Source of the DNA: an uncultured Clostridia bacterium
Lineage (GTDB): Bacteria > Bacillota > Clostridia > TANB77 > CAG-508
NCBI GenBank assembly: GCA_934167685.1
Contig: CAKPLQ010000005.1
Coordinates: 1 to 41,121, forward strand
DNA length: 41,121 bases
Reading direction: 5' to 3'
Shown: one piece after another, positions 15,792 through 24,504 of the stretch
Position numbering within the stretch: the first letter of the stretch is position 1
Layout of the letters: the number at the start of each line of letters is the position of its first letter
Notes under the pieces: model-generated
Database searches by the model: none
What the model was told of the DNA's origin: nothing
What the model saw: the letters and a program-made list of their open reading frames with translations, nothing else
Translations under genes and position numbers: made by a program

Positions 15792-15794
15792 AAC

Positions 15795-15813
15795 GTACCT
15801 CGCTTTCAGGTAC
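15795..15813 (-). promoter_or_regulatory. Hairpin occluding the dps ribosome binding site
   Basis: On the minus strand GTACCT and AGGTAC form a perfect 6-bp stem around GAAAGCG. The AGG of the 3' arm is part of the dps ribosome binding site, six bases before the ATG, so the fold would lower translation. Confidence 0.5.
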
Positions 15814-15836
15814 ATTATTTACAAATTTATTATTTT

Positions 15837-16775
15837 TTATTCAAATATACTTCCAACTTCTATTTTGTTTCCTCTTAAAAAATCTTGTATATTCATTCTT
15901 TTAGCATTTTCGCCTTGAATTTCTAATATTTTTACTATTCCATTTTTGGCTTTTATATATAAACCATCTTTACTATCAGATTTTAACACTGTTCCATTTC
16001 GAACATCTACATTATCAGCCTCAACTACATCTACTTTCCAAATTTTGATTTTTTTTCTATTTAAATATGAATATGTTCCCATTATTGGATTTAAACCTCT
16101 AACAAGATTTTTTATTTCTTGTGCGGTTTTATTTTCCCAATCAATTTTTGACATTTTCTTATCTAACATTGGAGCCATTGTAAAATCTTCTCCTTGTGGA
16201 ATTCTTGGAGCTGTTTTATTTTCAATTTGTTCTAATGTTTTTACTAAAAGTCCTGCTCCTATTTTGGCAAGTCTATCCCATAATTCTCCTGTTGTTTCAT
16301 CTGGTGCAATCTCTGTTTCTTCTTTTAAAATCATATCTCCTGTATCCATTCCAACATCCATATACATTGTTGTTACACCTGTTACTTTTTCTCCATTTAT
16401 AACAGCCCATTGTATTGGAGCTGCTCCTCTATATTTAGGCAATAAAGAACCATGCACATTTATACAACCGAACTTTGGAATTTCTAATATTTCTTTTGGC
16501 AAAATTTTTCCATATGCCACTACACATATAACATCAGGTTCTAACGCTTTTATTTCTTCTATAAAATCTATATTTTTTCTAACTTTTTCTGGTTGATATA
16601 TTTTTAATTCTTTTGATATAGCAAATTCTTTTGCAGGAGAAGCAACCATCTTCATTCCTCTGCCTTTTGGTCTATCTGGATTTGTTACAACAGCTAATAT
16701 TTCATGTCCTGCATTATATACAGCTTCTAATGATTTTTCTGCAAAATCAGGAGTTCCCATAAATACTATTTTCAT
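15837..16775 (-). CDS. fmt: Methionyl-tRNA formyltransferase
   Basis: Formylates initiator Met-tRNA with 10-formyl-tetrahydrofolate. The N-terminus MKIVFMGTPDFAEKSLEAV is typical; the catalytic region has INVHGSLLPKYRGAAPIQWAVINGE (Asn-His-SLLP) and TGVTTMYMDVGMDTGDMI with the catalytic Asp. The C-terminal OB-like domain covers residues about 205-312. Length 312 is normal. Its ATG overlaps the rsmA stop by four bases, so the two are translationally coupled. Confidence 0.97.
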   Translation of the reverse strand: MKIVFMGTPDFAEKSLEAVYNAGHEILAVVTNPDRPKGRGMKMVASPAKEFAISKELKIYQPEKVRKNIDFIEEIKALEPDVICVVAYGKILPKEILEIPKFGCINVHGSLLPKYRGAAPIQWAVINGEKVTGVTTMYMDVGMDTGDMILKEETEIAPDETTGELWDRLAKIGAGLLVKTLEQIENKTAPRIPQGEDFTMAPMLDKKMSKIDWENKTAQEIKNLVRGLNPIMGTYSYLNRKKIKIWKVDVVEADNVDVRNGTVLKSDSKDGLYIKAKNGIVKILEIQGENAKRMNIQDFLRGNKIEVGSIFE

Positions 16776-17647
16776 TTTCCAACCTTGCTCCTTTCGATTA
16801 TTATTTTTGCAATATCTGCAAAATTTTGGATTGATAACTCTTCTGCCCTAACATTTTCATTTAAATTCAATTTTTTTAATATTTGAATTCCTTCTTCTTT
16901 GTTTATAAAAACTTTCGTGTTTGTTAAAGCATTTAATAATGTTTTTCTTCTTTGCATAAATGCACTTTTAATTATCATAAACATTACTTTTGTATTTTCA
17001 ATATCTACTGCTGTTTTATCGCGTAGATTTAATTTTATAACTTCTGAAGTCACTTCTGGTTCTGGAATAAATGAACTATTAGGAACTTCCATTATTTTTT
17101 CTGATTCACAATAATAATATACTGTATGTGTTATTGCACCAGTATTTTTTCCGCCTGGTGTTTCTATCAATCTATCTGCAACTTCTTTTTGTATCATAAC
17201 TGTTATACTTTTTATATCAAGCTTTTCTTCAAGTAATTTCATTATTATTGGAGTAGTTATATAATATGGTAAATTAGCAACTATTTTTACATTTTCGATT
17301 TTTCCTTCTTTTTTATTTTCACTAATAATTTCATTTAAATTTACTTTTAATATATCTGCATTTATTAATTCGAAATTATCATATAATCCAAACCTATCTT
17401 GTAAAATTTTTATCATTTTGGTATCTAATTCTACACATAATACTTTTCCTGCTTTTTCTAATAGATATTTAGTTAATGTTCCTAAGCCTGGTCCTATTTC
17501 TATAACCATATCACTTTTAGATATTTCACTACTATTTACTATATTTTCTACAACTTCATTATTTATCAAGAAATTTTGTCCTAAACTTTTATTTGCTCTT
17601 ATGTTATACTTTTTCATAATATATCTTGTTTCTTCTAATATATCCAT
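16772..17647 (-). CDS. rsmA: 16S rRNA (adenine1518/1519-N6) dimethyltransferase
   Basis: RsmA (KsgA) dimethylates two adenines at the 3' end of 16S rRNA using S-adenosylmethionine. It begins with the conserved NIRANKSLGQNFLIN, then the SAM-binding loop VIEIGPGLGTLTKYLLE, the acidic ELDTKMI, and the catalytic NLPYYITTPI. The C-terminal helical domain has SAFMQRRKTLLNAL. Length 291 is normal. It has its own consensus promoter and leads rsmA-fmt(-dps). Confidence 0.97.
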   Translation of the reverse strand: MDILEETRYIMKKYNIRANKSLGQNFLINNEVVENIVNSSEISKSDMVIEIGPGLGTLTKYLLEKAGKVLCVELDTKMIKILQDRFGLYDNFELINADILKVNLNEIISENKKEGKIENVKIVANLPYYITTPIIMKLLEEKLDIKSITVMIQKEVADRLIETPGGKNTGAITHTVYYYCESEKIMEVPNSSFIPEPEVTSEVIKLNLRDKTAVDIENTKVMFMIIKSAFMQRRKTLLNALTNTKVFINKEEGIQILKKLNLNENVRAEELSIQNFADIAKIIIERSKVGK

Positions 17648-17671
17648 AATTTGCCGTTCCTTTCATTGCTT

Positions 17672-17701
17672 ATTATACCCAATTTTCAAGCTTTTTGTCA
17701 A
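17672..17701 (-). promoter_or_regulatory. Consensus sigma-A promoter of rsmA-fmt
   Basis: TTGACA (17696-17701), 18-base spacer, TATAAT (17672-17677) on the minus strand, in the 59-base gap after yraN. Confidence 0.8.
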
Positions 17702-17706
17702 GTTAG

Positions 17707-18081
17707 CTACATTATTTCCTTTATATGATTTATATTACATTTCCCATTATTAATAATAATTTCAATAACATCAAATCTAACATCATATTTATAAAGTTTA
17801 TTTTGATAGATATATATATTTGCAGAACTTTTTAAGTGTTTTCTTTTTAATCTATTAACAGCCATTGCAGGTGTACCATATTCTAAATTACTTCTAGTTT
17901 TAACTTCTACAAACACTATATAATTATCCTTTTTTGCAATTATATCTATCTCTCCCCTTTTAGTATAAAAATTAGTGTTCAATATATCATATTTTTGATT
18001 TCTTAGATATCCTTGTGCTATCTTTTCTCCTATTATTCCAAATTTTCTTGTATTCAATTTAATTTTCCTCGTTTCTAACAA
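17707..18081 (-). CDS. YraN/UPF0102 family predicted endonuclease-fold protein
   Basis: Small protein of the UPF0102 family, which has a restriction-endonuclease-like fold but no settled role. The core is visible: GIIGEKIAQGYLRNQKYDIL followed by GEIDIIAKKDNYIVFVEVKTR, the D-(x)n-ExK catalytic pattern. Length 124 is typical. The start overlaps the dprA 3' end by 23 bases, so it is translated from within dprA. In many Firmicutes it neighbours rnhB, dprA or comM, as here. Confidence 0.88.
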   Translation of the reverse strand: MLETRKIKLNTRKFGIIGEKIAQGYLRNQKYDILNTNFYTKRGEIDIIAKKDNYIVFVEVKTRSNLEYGTPAMAVNRLKRKHLKSSANIYIYQNKLYKYDVRFDVIEIIINNGKCNINHIKEIM

Positions 18082-18946
18082 ATTTATGTCCTGGTTTTTC
18101 TACAATTTTTCCTTCTAGTTGCAAAAGCATTATTTTATAATTTACTTCACTTATCGGAAGTTTAGTTTTTCTTGCTATATAATTTATATCTTTGGGTATA
18201 TCATCTATTTCTTTAAATACGCTTACTAATTCTGGTGAAATATTAAAAAGTAAATTTTTCTTTTTATTTTTTTTAGTAAGTTTAATTTCTTGATTACTTT
18301 TATGAATATCACAAATTACATCTTCAACACAAGTAACTAATTTAGCACCTTGTCGAATAAGTTCATTTGTGGTCTTTCCTTTTATATTTTCTAAACTGCT
18401 TGGTATGCAAAATAATAGCCTTTCATTTTCTATTGTATATCTTGCAGTAACTCTAGTTCCACTTCTATATCCTGCTTCTACCACTAATGTTCCAATGCCT
18501 AATCCTGCAACAATTCTATTTCTTTCTAAAAACTTTGGAGAATCCGCACTTATCGAATTTTCATATTCTGAAATTATTACTCCATTATTTTCAAGTATTG
18601 GTTTTATGAACCCTTTATTTGTTGCTTTGCAAATATTATTTAATCCTGATGGCAAAACAGCTATAGTTTTTCCTGTATTCTTTAAACAAGTTTCATGTGC
18701 TATACTATCAATTCCATAAGCGAGTCCACTAATTATATTTATATTATATTCAACCAAGCCTTTTACAAATCTTTTGCACATTTTTTCGCCATATTGTGTA
18801 TTAGTTCTTGAGCCTACTACAGCAATTCCAATTTCATTTAAAATCTCTATATTTCCTATAGCATATAGTCTTGATGGCGGATTTTCTATATCTCTTAGTT
18901 TTTGTGGATATTTTTCGCTTGCATATTCAATTAAAACTGGTTCCAT
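18059..18946 (-). CDS. dprA: DNA-processing protein DprA
   Basis: DprA protects incoming single-stranded DNA and loads RecA during natural transformation. The Rossmann-like domain is clear: GIAVVGSRTNTQYGEKMCKR, IISGLAYGIDSIAHE, VLPSGLNNICKATNKG and RNRIVAGLGIGTLVVEAGYRSGT. A C-terminal winged-helix-like segment follows (about residues 238-295). At 295 residues it lacks the extra N-terminal SAM region of longer homologues. It overlaps comM by 20 bases and yraN by 23, so the three are tightly coupled. Confidence 0.93.
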   Translation of the reverse strand: MEPVLIEYASEKYPQKLRDIENPPSRLYAIGNIEILNEIGIAVVGSRTNTQYGEKMCKRFVKGLVEYNINIISGLAYGIDSIAHETCLKNTGKTIAVLPSGLNNICKATNKGFIKPILENNGVIISEYENSISADSPKFLERNRIVAGLGIGTLVVEAGYRSGTRVTARYTIENERLLFCIPSSLENIKGKTTNELIRQGAKLVTCVEDVICDIHKSNQEIKLTKKNKKKNLLFNISPELVSVFKEIDDIPKDINYIARKTKLPISEVNYKIMLLQLEGKIVEKPGHKFVRNEEN

Positions 18947-20489
18947 ATTTTGTCACCTCATCTTTCAATGAAAACTTATCTAAGGACCTATATTGAATAG
19001 CTTCAGCTACATGCTTAATTTCTATATTTTCCTTTCCATCTAAATCGGCAATTGTTCTTGCTACTTTTAAAATCTTTTCATATGCTCTAACACTTAATTT
19101 AAACTTTTTGAATGCATCTTGTAATAGCTCTTCACTTTTTCTATCTAACTGACAAAATTCCGTAATCATTTTTGTTGTAATTTCCGCATTTGAATGAATC
19201 GAACAATTTTTATACCTCTCAAGTTGTATTTGTCTTGCTTTATTTACTCTATTTTGTATCATTGCTGAATTTTCTACATTTTCTCTAGAAGCTATTTTTT
19301 TATACTTAGGTCTTTGCACTTCTACCTGTATATCAATTCTATCTAATAATGGACCACTTATTTTTCTTAAATATCTGTGTATTTCTTGTGGTGTGCAATT
19401 ACATACTTTTTCTTCATCACCATAATATCCACATGGACAAGGATTCATACTTGCAATAAACATAAAATTGCAAGGGTATCTATAATTTCCACTTAACCTA
19501 TTTATTGTTACTTCTCTATTTTCTAATGGTTCTCTTAGTGATTCTAAAATATTTCTATTAAACTCCGTCAATTCGTCTAAAAACAGCACACCACAATGGG
19601 CTAAACTTATTTCTCCTGGCTGTGGTACTCTCCCACCACCAATCATTGTACTTATGGGTACTGTATGATGAGGCATTCTAAATGGTCTCTTCATCATTAT
19701 TCCATCTCTTTCAAGCTCTCCCGAAATACTATGGATTTTGGTAACTTCCATAGCTTCTTCTATAGTTAATTCAGGTAATATCGTCACTAATCTTTTTGCC
19801 ATCATCGTTTTTCCTGAGCCTGGACTTCCTATCATTAGGCAATTATGCCCACCAGCTGCCGTTATCTCTAGAGCTCTTTTCACATTTTCTTGACCTTTAA
19901 CTTCAGAAAAATCAATATTATAATTTTCTGTATACTTTATTTTTTGTGGTTTATATTTTTCTATCTCACTTTCTGCATTTAAATGTTTTACTAATTCTTC
20001 TATATTCGAAACAGGTATTATATCTAATTCAGAAATTATTGCTGCTTCATTAGCATTTGCCTTTGGCAATATTACTGTTTTTATTCCTAATTCCTTTGCT
20101 TCAATACATATTGGTAATACTCCATTTATTCTATTAACTTTTCCATCTAAAGATAGTTCACCTATAAATATTGTATTTGCAAGTTTATTTATGTCTATTT
20201 GCGGAATTGCACCTATTGCAATCAATATTCCACATGCAATTGCTAAATCAAAACTGCTTCCTTCTTTTCTAATATTAGCTGGTGCTAAATTAATTAATAT
20301 CTTTTTATTAGGAAATTCTATTCCTGAATTTTTTATTGCTGTTTTTATTCTCTTCTTTGATTCTTTTACTGTAGCATCTGGCAATCCGACAATATCAAAC
20401 TCTGGCAATCCATTGCTTATATCTGTTTGAATTTCAATCAAATTTCCATCCAGTCCATTTAATGTTATTGACTTGATTTTTGATAACAT
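18927..20489 (-). CDS. comM: ComM/YifB-type Mg-chelatase-like AAA+ ATPase
   Basis: AAA+ helicase-like protein; in Vibrio ComM drives branch migration during transformation. The N-terminal Lon-substrate-like domain (residues 1-170) begins MLSKIKSITLNGLDGNLIE. Walker A is MIGSPGSGKTMMAKRL, Walker B is GVLFLDELTEF, and NFMFIASMNPCPCGYYGD holds a cysteine cluster. A C-terminal domain follows with DRKSEELLQDAFKKF. Length 520 is normal. It starts the comM-dprA-yraN operon with AGGAGGG before the ATG. The presence of both comM and dprA suggests some DNA-uptake or recombination function. Confidence 0.93.
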   Translation of the reverse strand: MLSKIKSITLNGLDGNLIEIQTDISNGLPEFDIVGLPDATVKESKKRIKTAIKNSGIEFPNKKILINLAPANIRKEGSSFDLAIACGILIAIGAIPQIDINKLANTIFIGELSLDGKVNRINGVLPICIEAKELGIKTVILPKANANEAAIISELDIIPVSNIEELVKHLNAESEIEKYKPQKIKYTENYNIDFSEVKGQENVKRALEITAAGGHNCLMIGSPGSGKTMMAKRLVTILPELTIEEAMEVTKIHSISGELERDGIMMKRPFRMPHHTVPISTMIGGGRVPQPGEISLAHCGVLFLDELTEFNRNILESLREPLENREVTINRLSGNYRYPCNFMFIASMNPCPCGYYGDEEKVCNCTPQEIHRYLRKISGPLLDRIDIQVEVQRPKYKKIASRENVENSAMIQNRVNKARQIQLERYKNCSIHSNAEITTKMITEFCQLDRKSEELLQDAFKKFKLSVRAYEKILKVARTIADLDGKENIEIKHVAEAIQYRSLDKFSLKDEVTKYGTSFN

Positions 20490-20520
20490 GTTTTTCCCTC
20501 CTAAAATTTAAGTTTTTTTA

Positions 20521-20549
20521 TTGATTTTTATGTACTTTTAGTATAAAAT
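20521..20549 (+). promoter_or_regulatory. Predicted promoter of the PBP gene
   Basis: TTGATT (20521-20526), 17-base spacer, TAAAAT (20544-20549) on the plus strand, in the gap between the divergent comM and PBP genes. Confidence 0.55.
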
Positions 20550-20582
20550 GTATATAAAATTTTACAAAAGAATGGTGATAGT

Positions 20583-22469
20583 ATGAAAAAGAAAAAAATA
20601 AAAGTAAAAACAAAAAGTGATATAAATGTTTCTAATAAAATTTCCCAGAAAAGGATTGGTACAATTTTAATTATTTCTGTACTGTTTATGGTTGCACTAC
20701 TTGGCCGTGTGGGCTATTTGCAATTTGTTGGTGGAAATCGTCTTCAAACTCTTGCAACTTCTCAACAAACATTAACTGAAACAATTTCTGCCAAACGTGG
20801 TACCATATATGATTCAAAAGGAAAAGTGTTAGCTATAAGCTATGATACTGATAAAGTTTATATAACTCCTTCTTTAATAAAAGATGACAGTAATAAATCT
20901 ATTATAGCTCAAAGTTTAGCATCAATTTTAGAAATAGATTATAATGAATTACTTACAAAACTCCAAAATACATCAGATAAATTTCTTGTAGCTTCAGAAG
21001 TTGAACAAAATAAAGTTGATGAAATAAATAATTGGAAAAGTAAATTAAAATTTTCAACTGGTATTAGTTTCGAAGAAACGACTTCTCGTACTTATCCTTC
21101 TAAAACATTAGCATCTACTGTTATTGGATTCGTAGGTTCCGACAATCAGGGATTATCTGGAATCGAATCTTCTTGGGATTCATTTCTAAGTGGTACAGCA
21201 GGAAAATCAGTAAGTTTGAAAGATGCAAGTCAATCTGAAATTGCTAATTCTAATCAAACTTATATAGCTGCTGAAAATGGATATGATATTTCCTTAACAA
21301 TAGATTCTAATATTCAAGGCATCGTAGAAAATAAATTAGCTCAAGCTGTTGATGAGTATAAGTGCGAAAGTGGTATTACAATCGCAATGGACCCTTCTAC
21401 TGGTAAAATATTAGCAATGGCTGATTATCCGAATTATGACTGTAATGAACAAAACACACCAAATTCATATTTAGCACAAACATGGGATTCACTTTCTTCT
21501 GCTGATAAGAGTAAAGCTCTTTACAGAATGTGGGCTCCTAAAGGAGTAACTGATACTTATGAACCAGGTTCTGTTTTTAAAATAGTAACATCTTCAATCG
21601 CCTTAGAAGAAAACATTGTTGATACAGATACTATTAATTTTAATTGTACTGGTGCATATTATGTTCCTGGTGAATCTAGACCAATTAAATGTCATAAATA
21701 TCCCTACTCTCATGGTGCTCAAAGTTTAAGATTAGCCCTTGAAAATTCATGTAACCCTGCATTTGTAGAATTAGGTTTAAAAATAGGAAAAACTCGTTCT
21801 TATAAATACTACGAAGCCCTTGGCTTCTTTGGAAAAACTGGAATTTCACTTTCAGGAGAACCCAAAAGTATATTTTACGATATAAATAAGATTAATGACC
21901 ATGAACTAGGAACTATGTCTTTTGGTCAACGTTTTACAATTACACCGCTTCAAATGATTACTGCAGCATGCGCAATAGCAAATGATGGAACTTTAGTTCA
22001 ACCACAAATTGTAGACCATATAACAAATACTGATACAGGTGAAGTTACAAACTTTAACACTACAGAAGTACGTCAAGTATTTTCTAAAGAAACTTCTGAC
22101 AAGGTAACTTCTATGATGGAATCTGTTGTAGAACATGGTACAGGTTATAGGGTAAAATATGATGCTAGTGTAAAAGAAAGTATGTCTGGATATTCAATTG
22201 GTGGTAAAACCGGTACTTCTGAACCAATTAACGGTTCATCTGATGGATATGTTGCTTCTTTTTTAGCAATTTCTCCTGTTGAAAACACAAAAATCGTTTT
22301 ACTAGTTATCTTAAAAAATCCAGGCGAAGGCGTAAATCATAATGGTGGACAGATTGCTGCTCCTACAGCAGGAAAAATGCTTTCTGAAATTTTACCTTAT
22401 ATGGGAATTGAAACTGGAAATAAAGATTCTGGAAATAACACAAATATATCTGAAAAAGATTTATATTAA
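20583..22469 (+). CDS. Class B penicillin-binding protein (FtsI/SpoVD-like transpeptidase)
   Basis: Monofunctional transpeptidase that crosslinks peptidoglycan, normally working with an FtsW/SpoVE-type polymerase. A basic cytoplasmic tail leads to one membrane helix (about residues 26-46), then the dimerisation domain with SAKRGTIYDSKGKVLA. The catalytic motifs are S330-V-F-K in YEPGSVFKIV, S389-C-N in ENSCNPAFVE and K542-T-G-T in IGGKTGTSEP. It ends at residue 628 with no PASTA repeat, unlike classical SpoVD. It is the only clear plus-strand gene in the window. Division or spore-cortex role cannot be separated by sequence. Confidence 0.93.
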   Translation: MKKKKIKVKTKSDINVSNKISQKRIGTILIISVLFMVALLGRVGYLQFVGGNRLQTLATSQQTLTETISAKRGTIYDSKGKVLAISYDTDKVYITPSLIKDDSNKSIIAQSLASILEIDYNELLTKLQNTSDKFLVASEVEQNKVDEINNWKSKLKFSTGISFEETTSRTYPSKTLASTVIGFVGSDNQGLSGIESSWDSFLSGTAGKSVSLKDASQSEIANSNQTYIAAENGYDISLTIDSNIQGIVENKLAQAVDEYKCESGITIAMDPSTGKILAMADYPNYDCNEQNTPNSYLAQTWDSLSSADKSKALYRMWAPKGVTDTYEPGSVFKIVTSSIALEENIVDTDTINFNCTGAYYVPGESRPIKCHKYPYSHGAQSLRLALENSCNPAFVELGLKIGKTRSYKYYEALGFFGKTGISLSGEPKSIFYDINKINDHELGTMSFGQRFTITPLQMITAACAIANDGTLVQPQIVDHITNTDTGEVTNFNTTEVRQVFSKETSDKVTSMMESVVEHGTGYRVKYDASVKESMSGYSIGGKTGTSEPINGSSDGYVASFLAISPVENTKIVLLVILKNPGEGVNHNGGQIAAPTAGKMLSEILPYMGIETGNKDSGNNTNISEKDLY

Positions 22470-22475
22470 TTTTTT

Positions 22476-22502
22476 AGATGCACTATTGAATTTAGTGCAT
22501 CT
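22476..22502. terminator. Shared bidirectional terminator inside a gene end
   Basis: AGATGCACTA (22476-22485) pairs with TAGTGCATCT (22493-22502), with T-tracts on both sides. It ends the plus-strand PBP gene and the minus-strand TSCPD gene, and its right arm includes the TSCPD stop codon and last codons. Confidence 0.85.
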
Positions 22503-22743
22503 TTTTATATTCTTCTAATGCTGTTGCAACTTGGTCTGGACAAGATGTTCCTCTTGCACCACACTCTATGCCTTTTAGCATTTTAATTACTTCATCTACA
22601 CTCTTTCCTTCAACTAGTCTTGATACTCCTACTGTATTTCCTGGGCATCCACCTATTATTTGTAGATGTTTTATTATATCATCTTCAATGTCAAATATCA
22701 TTTCCATTGAACAAACTCCTTGAGGTTTATATGTATATTTCAT
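22492..22743 (-). CDS. TSCPD-domain protein (TIGR03905 type)
   Basis: Small 83-residue protein with the family hallmark GTSCPDQVA near the C-terminus and GGCPGNTVGVSRL in the middle. The TSCPD domain is also found at the C-terminus of some ribonucleotide reductases, but the stand-alone form has no known function. Its four conserved cysteines (near residues 11, 33, 62 and 68) could bind metal; that is inference. It has its own promoter and a terminator that overlaps its stop codon. Confidence 0.85.
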   Translation of the reverse strand: MKYTYKPQGVCSMEMIFDIEDDIIKHLQIIGGCPGNTVGVSRLVEGKSVDEVIKMLKGIECGARGTSCPDQVATALEEYKKMH

Positions 22744-22774
22744 CTCTTTCTCCTTTCGCTATAATATATAATTA

Positions 22775-22803
22775 ATTATACTATAGCTAATTACAAAAAT
22801 CAA
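22775..22803 (-). promoter_or_regulatory. Predicted sigma-A promoter of the TSCPD gene
   Basis: TTGATT (22798-22803), 17-base spacer, TATAAT (22775-22780) on the minus strand, about 32 bases before the ATG. Confidence 0.7.
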
Positions 22804-22805
22804 TA

Positions 22806-23417
22806 CTACAAATTATACCTTTCAGTCCTATTCATTTTTATACCAACCAACAAAACATCGTCATCTTCAAAGTATTTATTCAACATTTCGAGTTTATTTT
22901 TTTCATTTTTATTTTCTTGAATATAATTAGAAACATCAATAAAATCAACTTCTGTTCCTGTTTCTAAAATTTGAGTTTTATTATTTTCTATTGTTAAAAA
23001 CACTCTTTTCTGATACTTAGTTTTCGTTAAATCCGAAATCAAGACTTTGTTTACAATACATTCTATATCTTTTTCTTTCTCTATCATCTCTTCCTCGTAA
23101 ATCGTACACCAATAACAAAATATAGATTCCTTAATTTTGCTGTTTTTTATCATTTTTAAATACATTTCCACTTCTTCTTCTGAATCTAAAATAGCCCTTA
23201 CTTTTATTAATTCAAATTCATATTCTGAAATATTTGATAATTGTATGTTTTTATCATATTTAATCTCTTTTATATCTAATTTTAGTATATTTGTTAATAC
23301 GTCTTTTAATATTTCATTATCTTCATTATTCATTAATTCTTTTAATTTTAATACTTTTTTTTCTATAATAATTCCTCCTTTGATACAACAAATAACAATA
23401 ATAGTTGATACTATCAT
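22806..23417 (-). CDS. Unrecognised acidic protein, start uncertain
   Basis: I do not recognise this product. It is up to 203 residues, Lys/Glu/Ile-rich, predicted alpha-helical, with no clear motif and at most a short hydrophobic N-terminus (MIVSTIIVICC). The ATG at 23417 has no ribosome binding site. A very strong one, AAAGGAGG, lies in frame at 23374-23381, with only ATT (23369) or ATA (23366) at the right distance; the next ATG (23333) is far. Initiation at a rare ATT or ATA codon would give about 187 residues. It is preceded by a consensus promoter and a 115-base leader with a terminator-like hairpin. Confidence 0.55.
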   Translation of the reverse strand: MIVSTIIVICCIKGGIIIEKKVLKLKELMNNEDNEILKDVLTNILKLDIKEIKYDKNIQLSNISEYEFELIKVRAILDSEEEVEMYLKMIKNSKIKESIFCYWCTIYEEEMIEKEKDIECIVNKVLISDLTKTKYQKRVFLTIENNKTQILETGTEVDFIDVSNYIQENKNEKNKLEMLNKYFEDDDVLLVGIKMNRTERYNL

Positions 23418-23470
23418 TATGTTTTATTGATTTTAATTAATAAGATTTAAATAAAGTTATAACTTTTATG

Positions 23471-23516
23471 AAAAAAATGTAACTGATTTAATTTTTTAAG
23501 AAAAAATTTATGTTAC
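23471..23516 (-). terminator. Terminator-like hairpin in the leader of the unrecognised gene
   Basis: On the minus strand GTAAC (23512-23516) pairs with GTTAC (23479-23483) and AATTTTTT with AAAAAATT inside, followed by ATTTTTTTC. It is AT-rich but has the form of an intrinsic terminator placed between the promoter and the gene, so it may be an attenuator or end a short RNA. Confidence 0.4.
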
Positions 23517-23538
23517 TAAAATTATATAATTCTTTCAA

Positions 23539-23567
23539 ATTATATTTTCTTTTCTTTATTTTGTCAA
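23539..23567 (-). promoter_or_regulatory. Perfect consensus sigma-A promoter upstream of the unrecognised gene
   Basis: TTGACA (23562-23567), 17-base spacer, TATAAT (23539-23544) on the minus strand. Two sites resembling the Spo0A box TGTCGAA lie upstream near 23590-23615 (TGTCAGA and TGTCGGA). Confidence 0.75.
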
Positions 23568-23637
23568 TACCAAAAAAGATTTTTTCAAAACTTTTTCCGA
23601 CAAATTCTGACATAATTATTTAAATCTCCACAAAAAT

Positions 23638-23659
23638 ACCCAGATTTTATAATCTGGGT
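23638..23659 (-). terminator. Intrinsic terminator of the response regulator gene
   Basis: ACCCAGATT (23638-23646) pairs perfectly with AATCTGGGT (23651-23659) around a 4-base loop; ATTTTTG follows on the minus strand, 9 bases after the stop codon. Confidence 0.88.
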
Positions 23660-23668
23660 ATCTCTTTA

Positions 23669-24418
23669 TTATTTATTTGGGATATAATAACCTACTCCTC
23701 TTTTAGTTATTAATATTTGTGGATTTGACGTGTCTTTTTCTATTCTTTCTCTGATTCTTCTAACTGTTACATCCACAGTACGAATATCTCCATAATATTC
23801 ATATCCCCAAACTCTTTCTAACAATGCCTCTCTTGTTACTACTTGTCCTGGTTGTTGAGCTAAAAATTTTAGCACTTCAAATTCTCTTAATGTTAAATTT
23901 ATAACTTTTCCGTCTATATGTACTTCATATTTTTCTAAATCTAACACAAGTGAACCTACTTTTATCATGCTTGCTTTTTTAGCTTCTTTTTTCTCATCAC
24001 TTTTTTGTGCAACTGTTTGAGCTTCCATTGAGGCTTCTACTTTTCTCAAATTGGCTTTTACTCTTGCAACAACTTCTCTTACACTAAATGGTTTTGTTAT
24101 ATAATCATCTGCACCTAATTCTAGTCCAACTATTTTATCTAGTTCATCATCTTTAGCAGACACCATTAATATTGGAACATTATATGCATTTTTTATCTTT
24201 TTGCATACTGTTAGTCCATCCATTCTTGGAAGCATTACATCTAATAATATAAGGTCTGGTCTTTTTTCTAAAGCGATATCCACAGCTGTTTGACCATCAT
24301 TAGCTTCTATAGTGTTATACCCTTCTCGGGTTAAATTATGTACTAATAAATCAACTATCTTTTGTTCATCATCTACAATTAGAATTGTTTTCTTTTCATA
24401 TTCATAATTATCGTTCAT
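23669..24418 (-). CDS. OmpR/PhoB-family response regulator, WalR-like
   Basis: DNA-binding two-component regulator of 249 residues. The receiver domain has the acidic pair in LIVDDEQK, the phosphoacceptor Asp in LILLDVMLPRMDG, the Ser of MVSAKDDE and the Lys of YITKPFS. A 30-residue Lys/Glu-rich linker joins it to a winged-helix domain with LTLREFEVLKFLAQQPGQVVTREALL and VWGYEYYGDIRTVDVTVRRIRERIE, the latter typical of WalR/YycF. No kinase is adjacent; the kinase at 9147-10337 is a candidate partner. It has its own promoter and terminator, so it is monocistronic. Confidence 0.94.
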   Translation of the reverse strand: MNDNYEYEKKTILIVDDEQKIVDLLVHNLTREGYNTIEANDGQTAVDIALEKRPDLILLDVMLPRMDGLTVCKKIKNAYNVPILMVSAKDDELDKIVGLELGADDYITKPFSVREVVARVKANLRKVEASMEAQTVAQKSDEKKEAKKASMIKVGSLVLDLEKYEVHIDGKVINLTLREFEVLKFLAQQPGQVVTREALLERVWGYEYYGDIRTVDVTVRRIRERIEKDTSNPQILITKRGVGYYIPNK

Positions 24419-24447
24419 GCTTCACATACCTCCGTATTATAGTCTTA

Positions 24448-24476
24448 TTTATATCACAAATTCCAATAAGTTACAA
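24448..24476 (-). promoter_or_regulatory. Possible promoter of the response regulator
   Basis: TTGTAA (24471-24476), 17-base spacer, TATAAA (24448-24453) on the minus strand. A TATAAT nearer the gene lacks a good -35. Confidence 0.45.
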
Positions 24477-24504
24477 GGTTTTTTGCCTATTTTTTTGACA
24501 TTTA

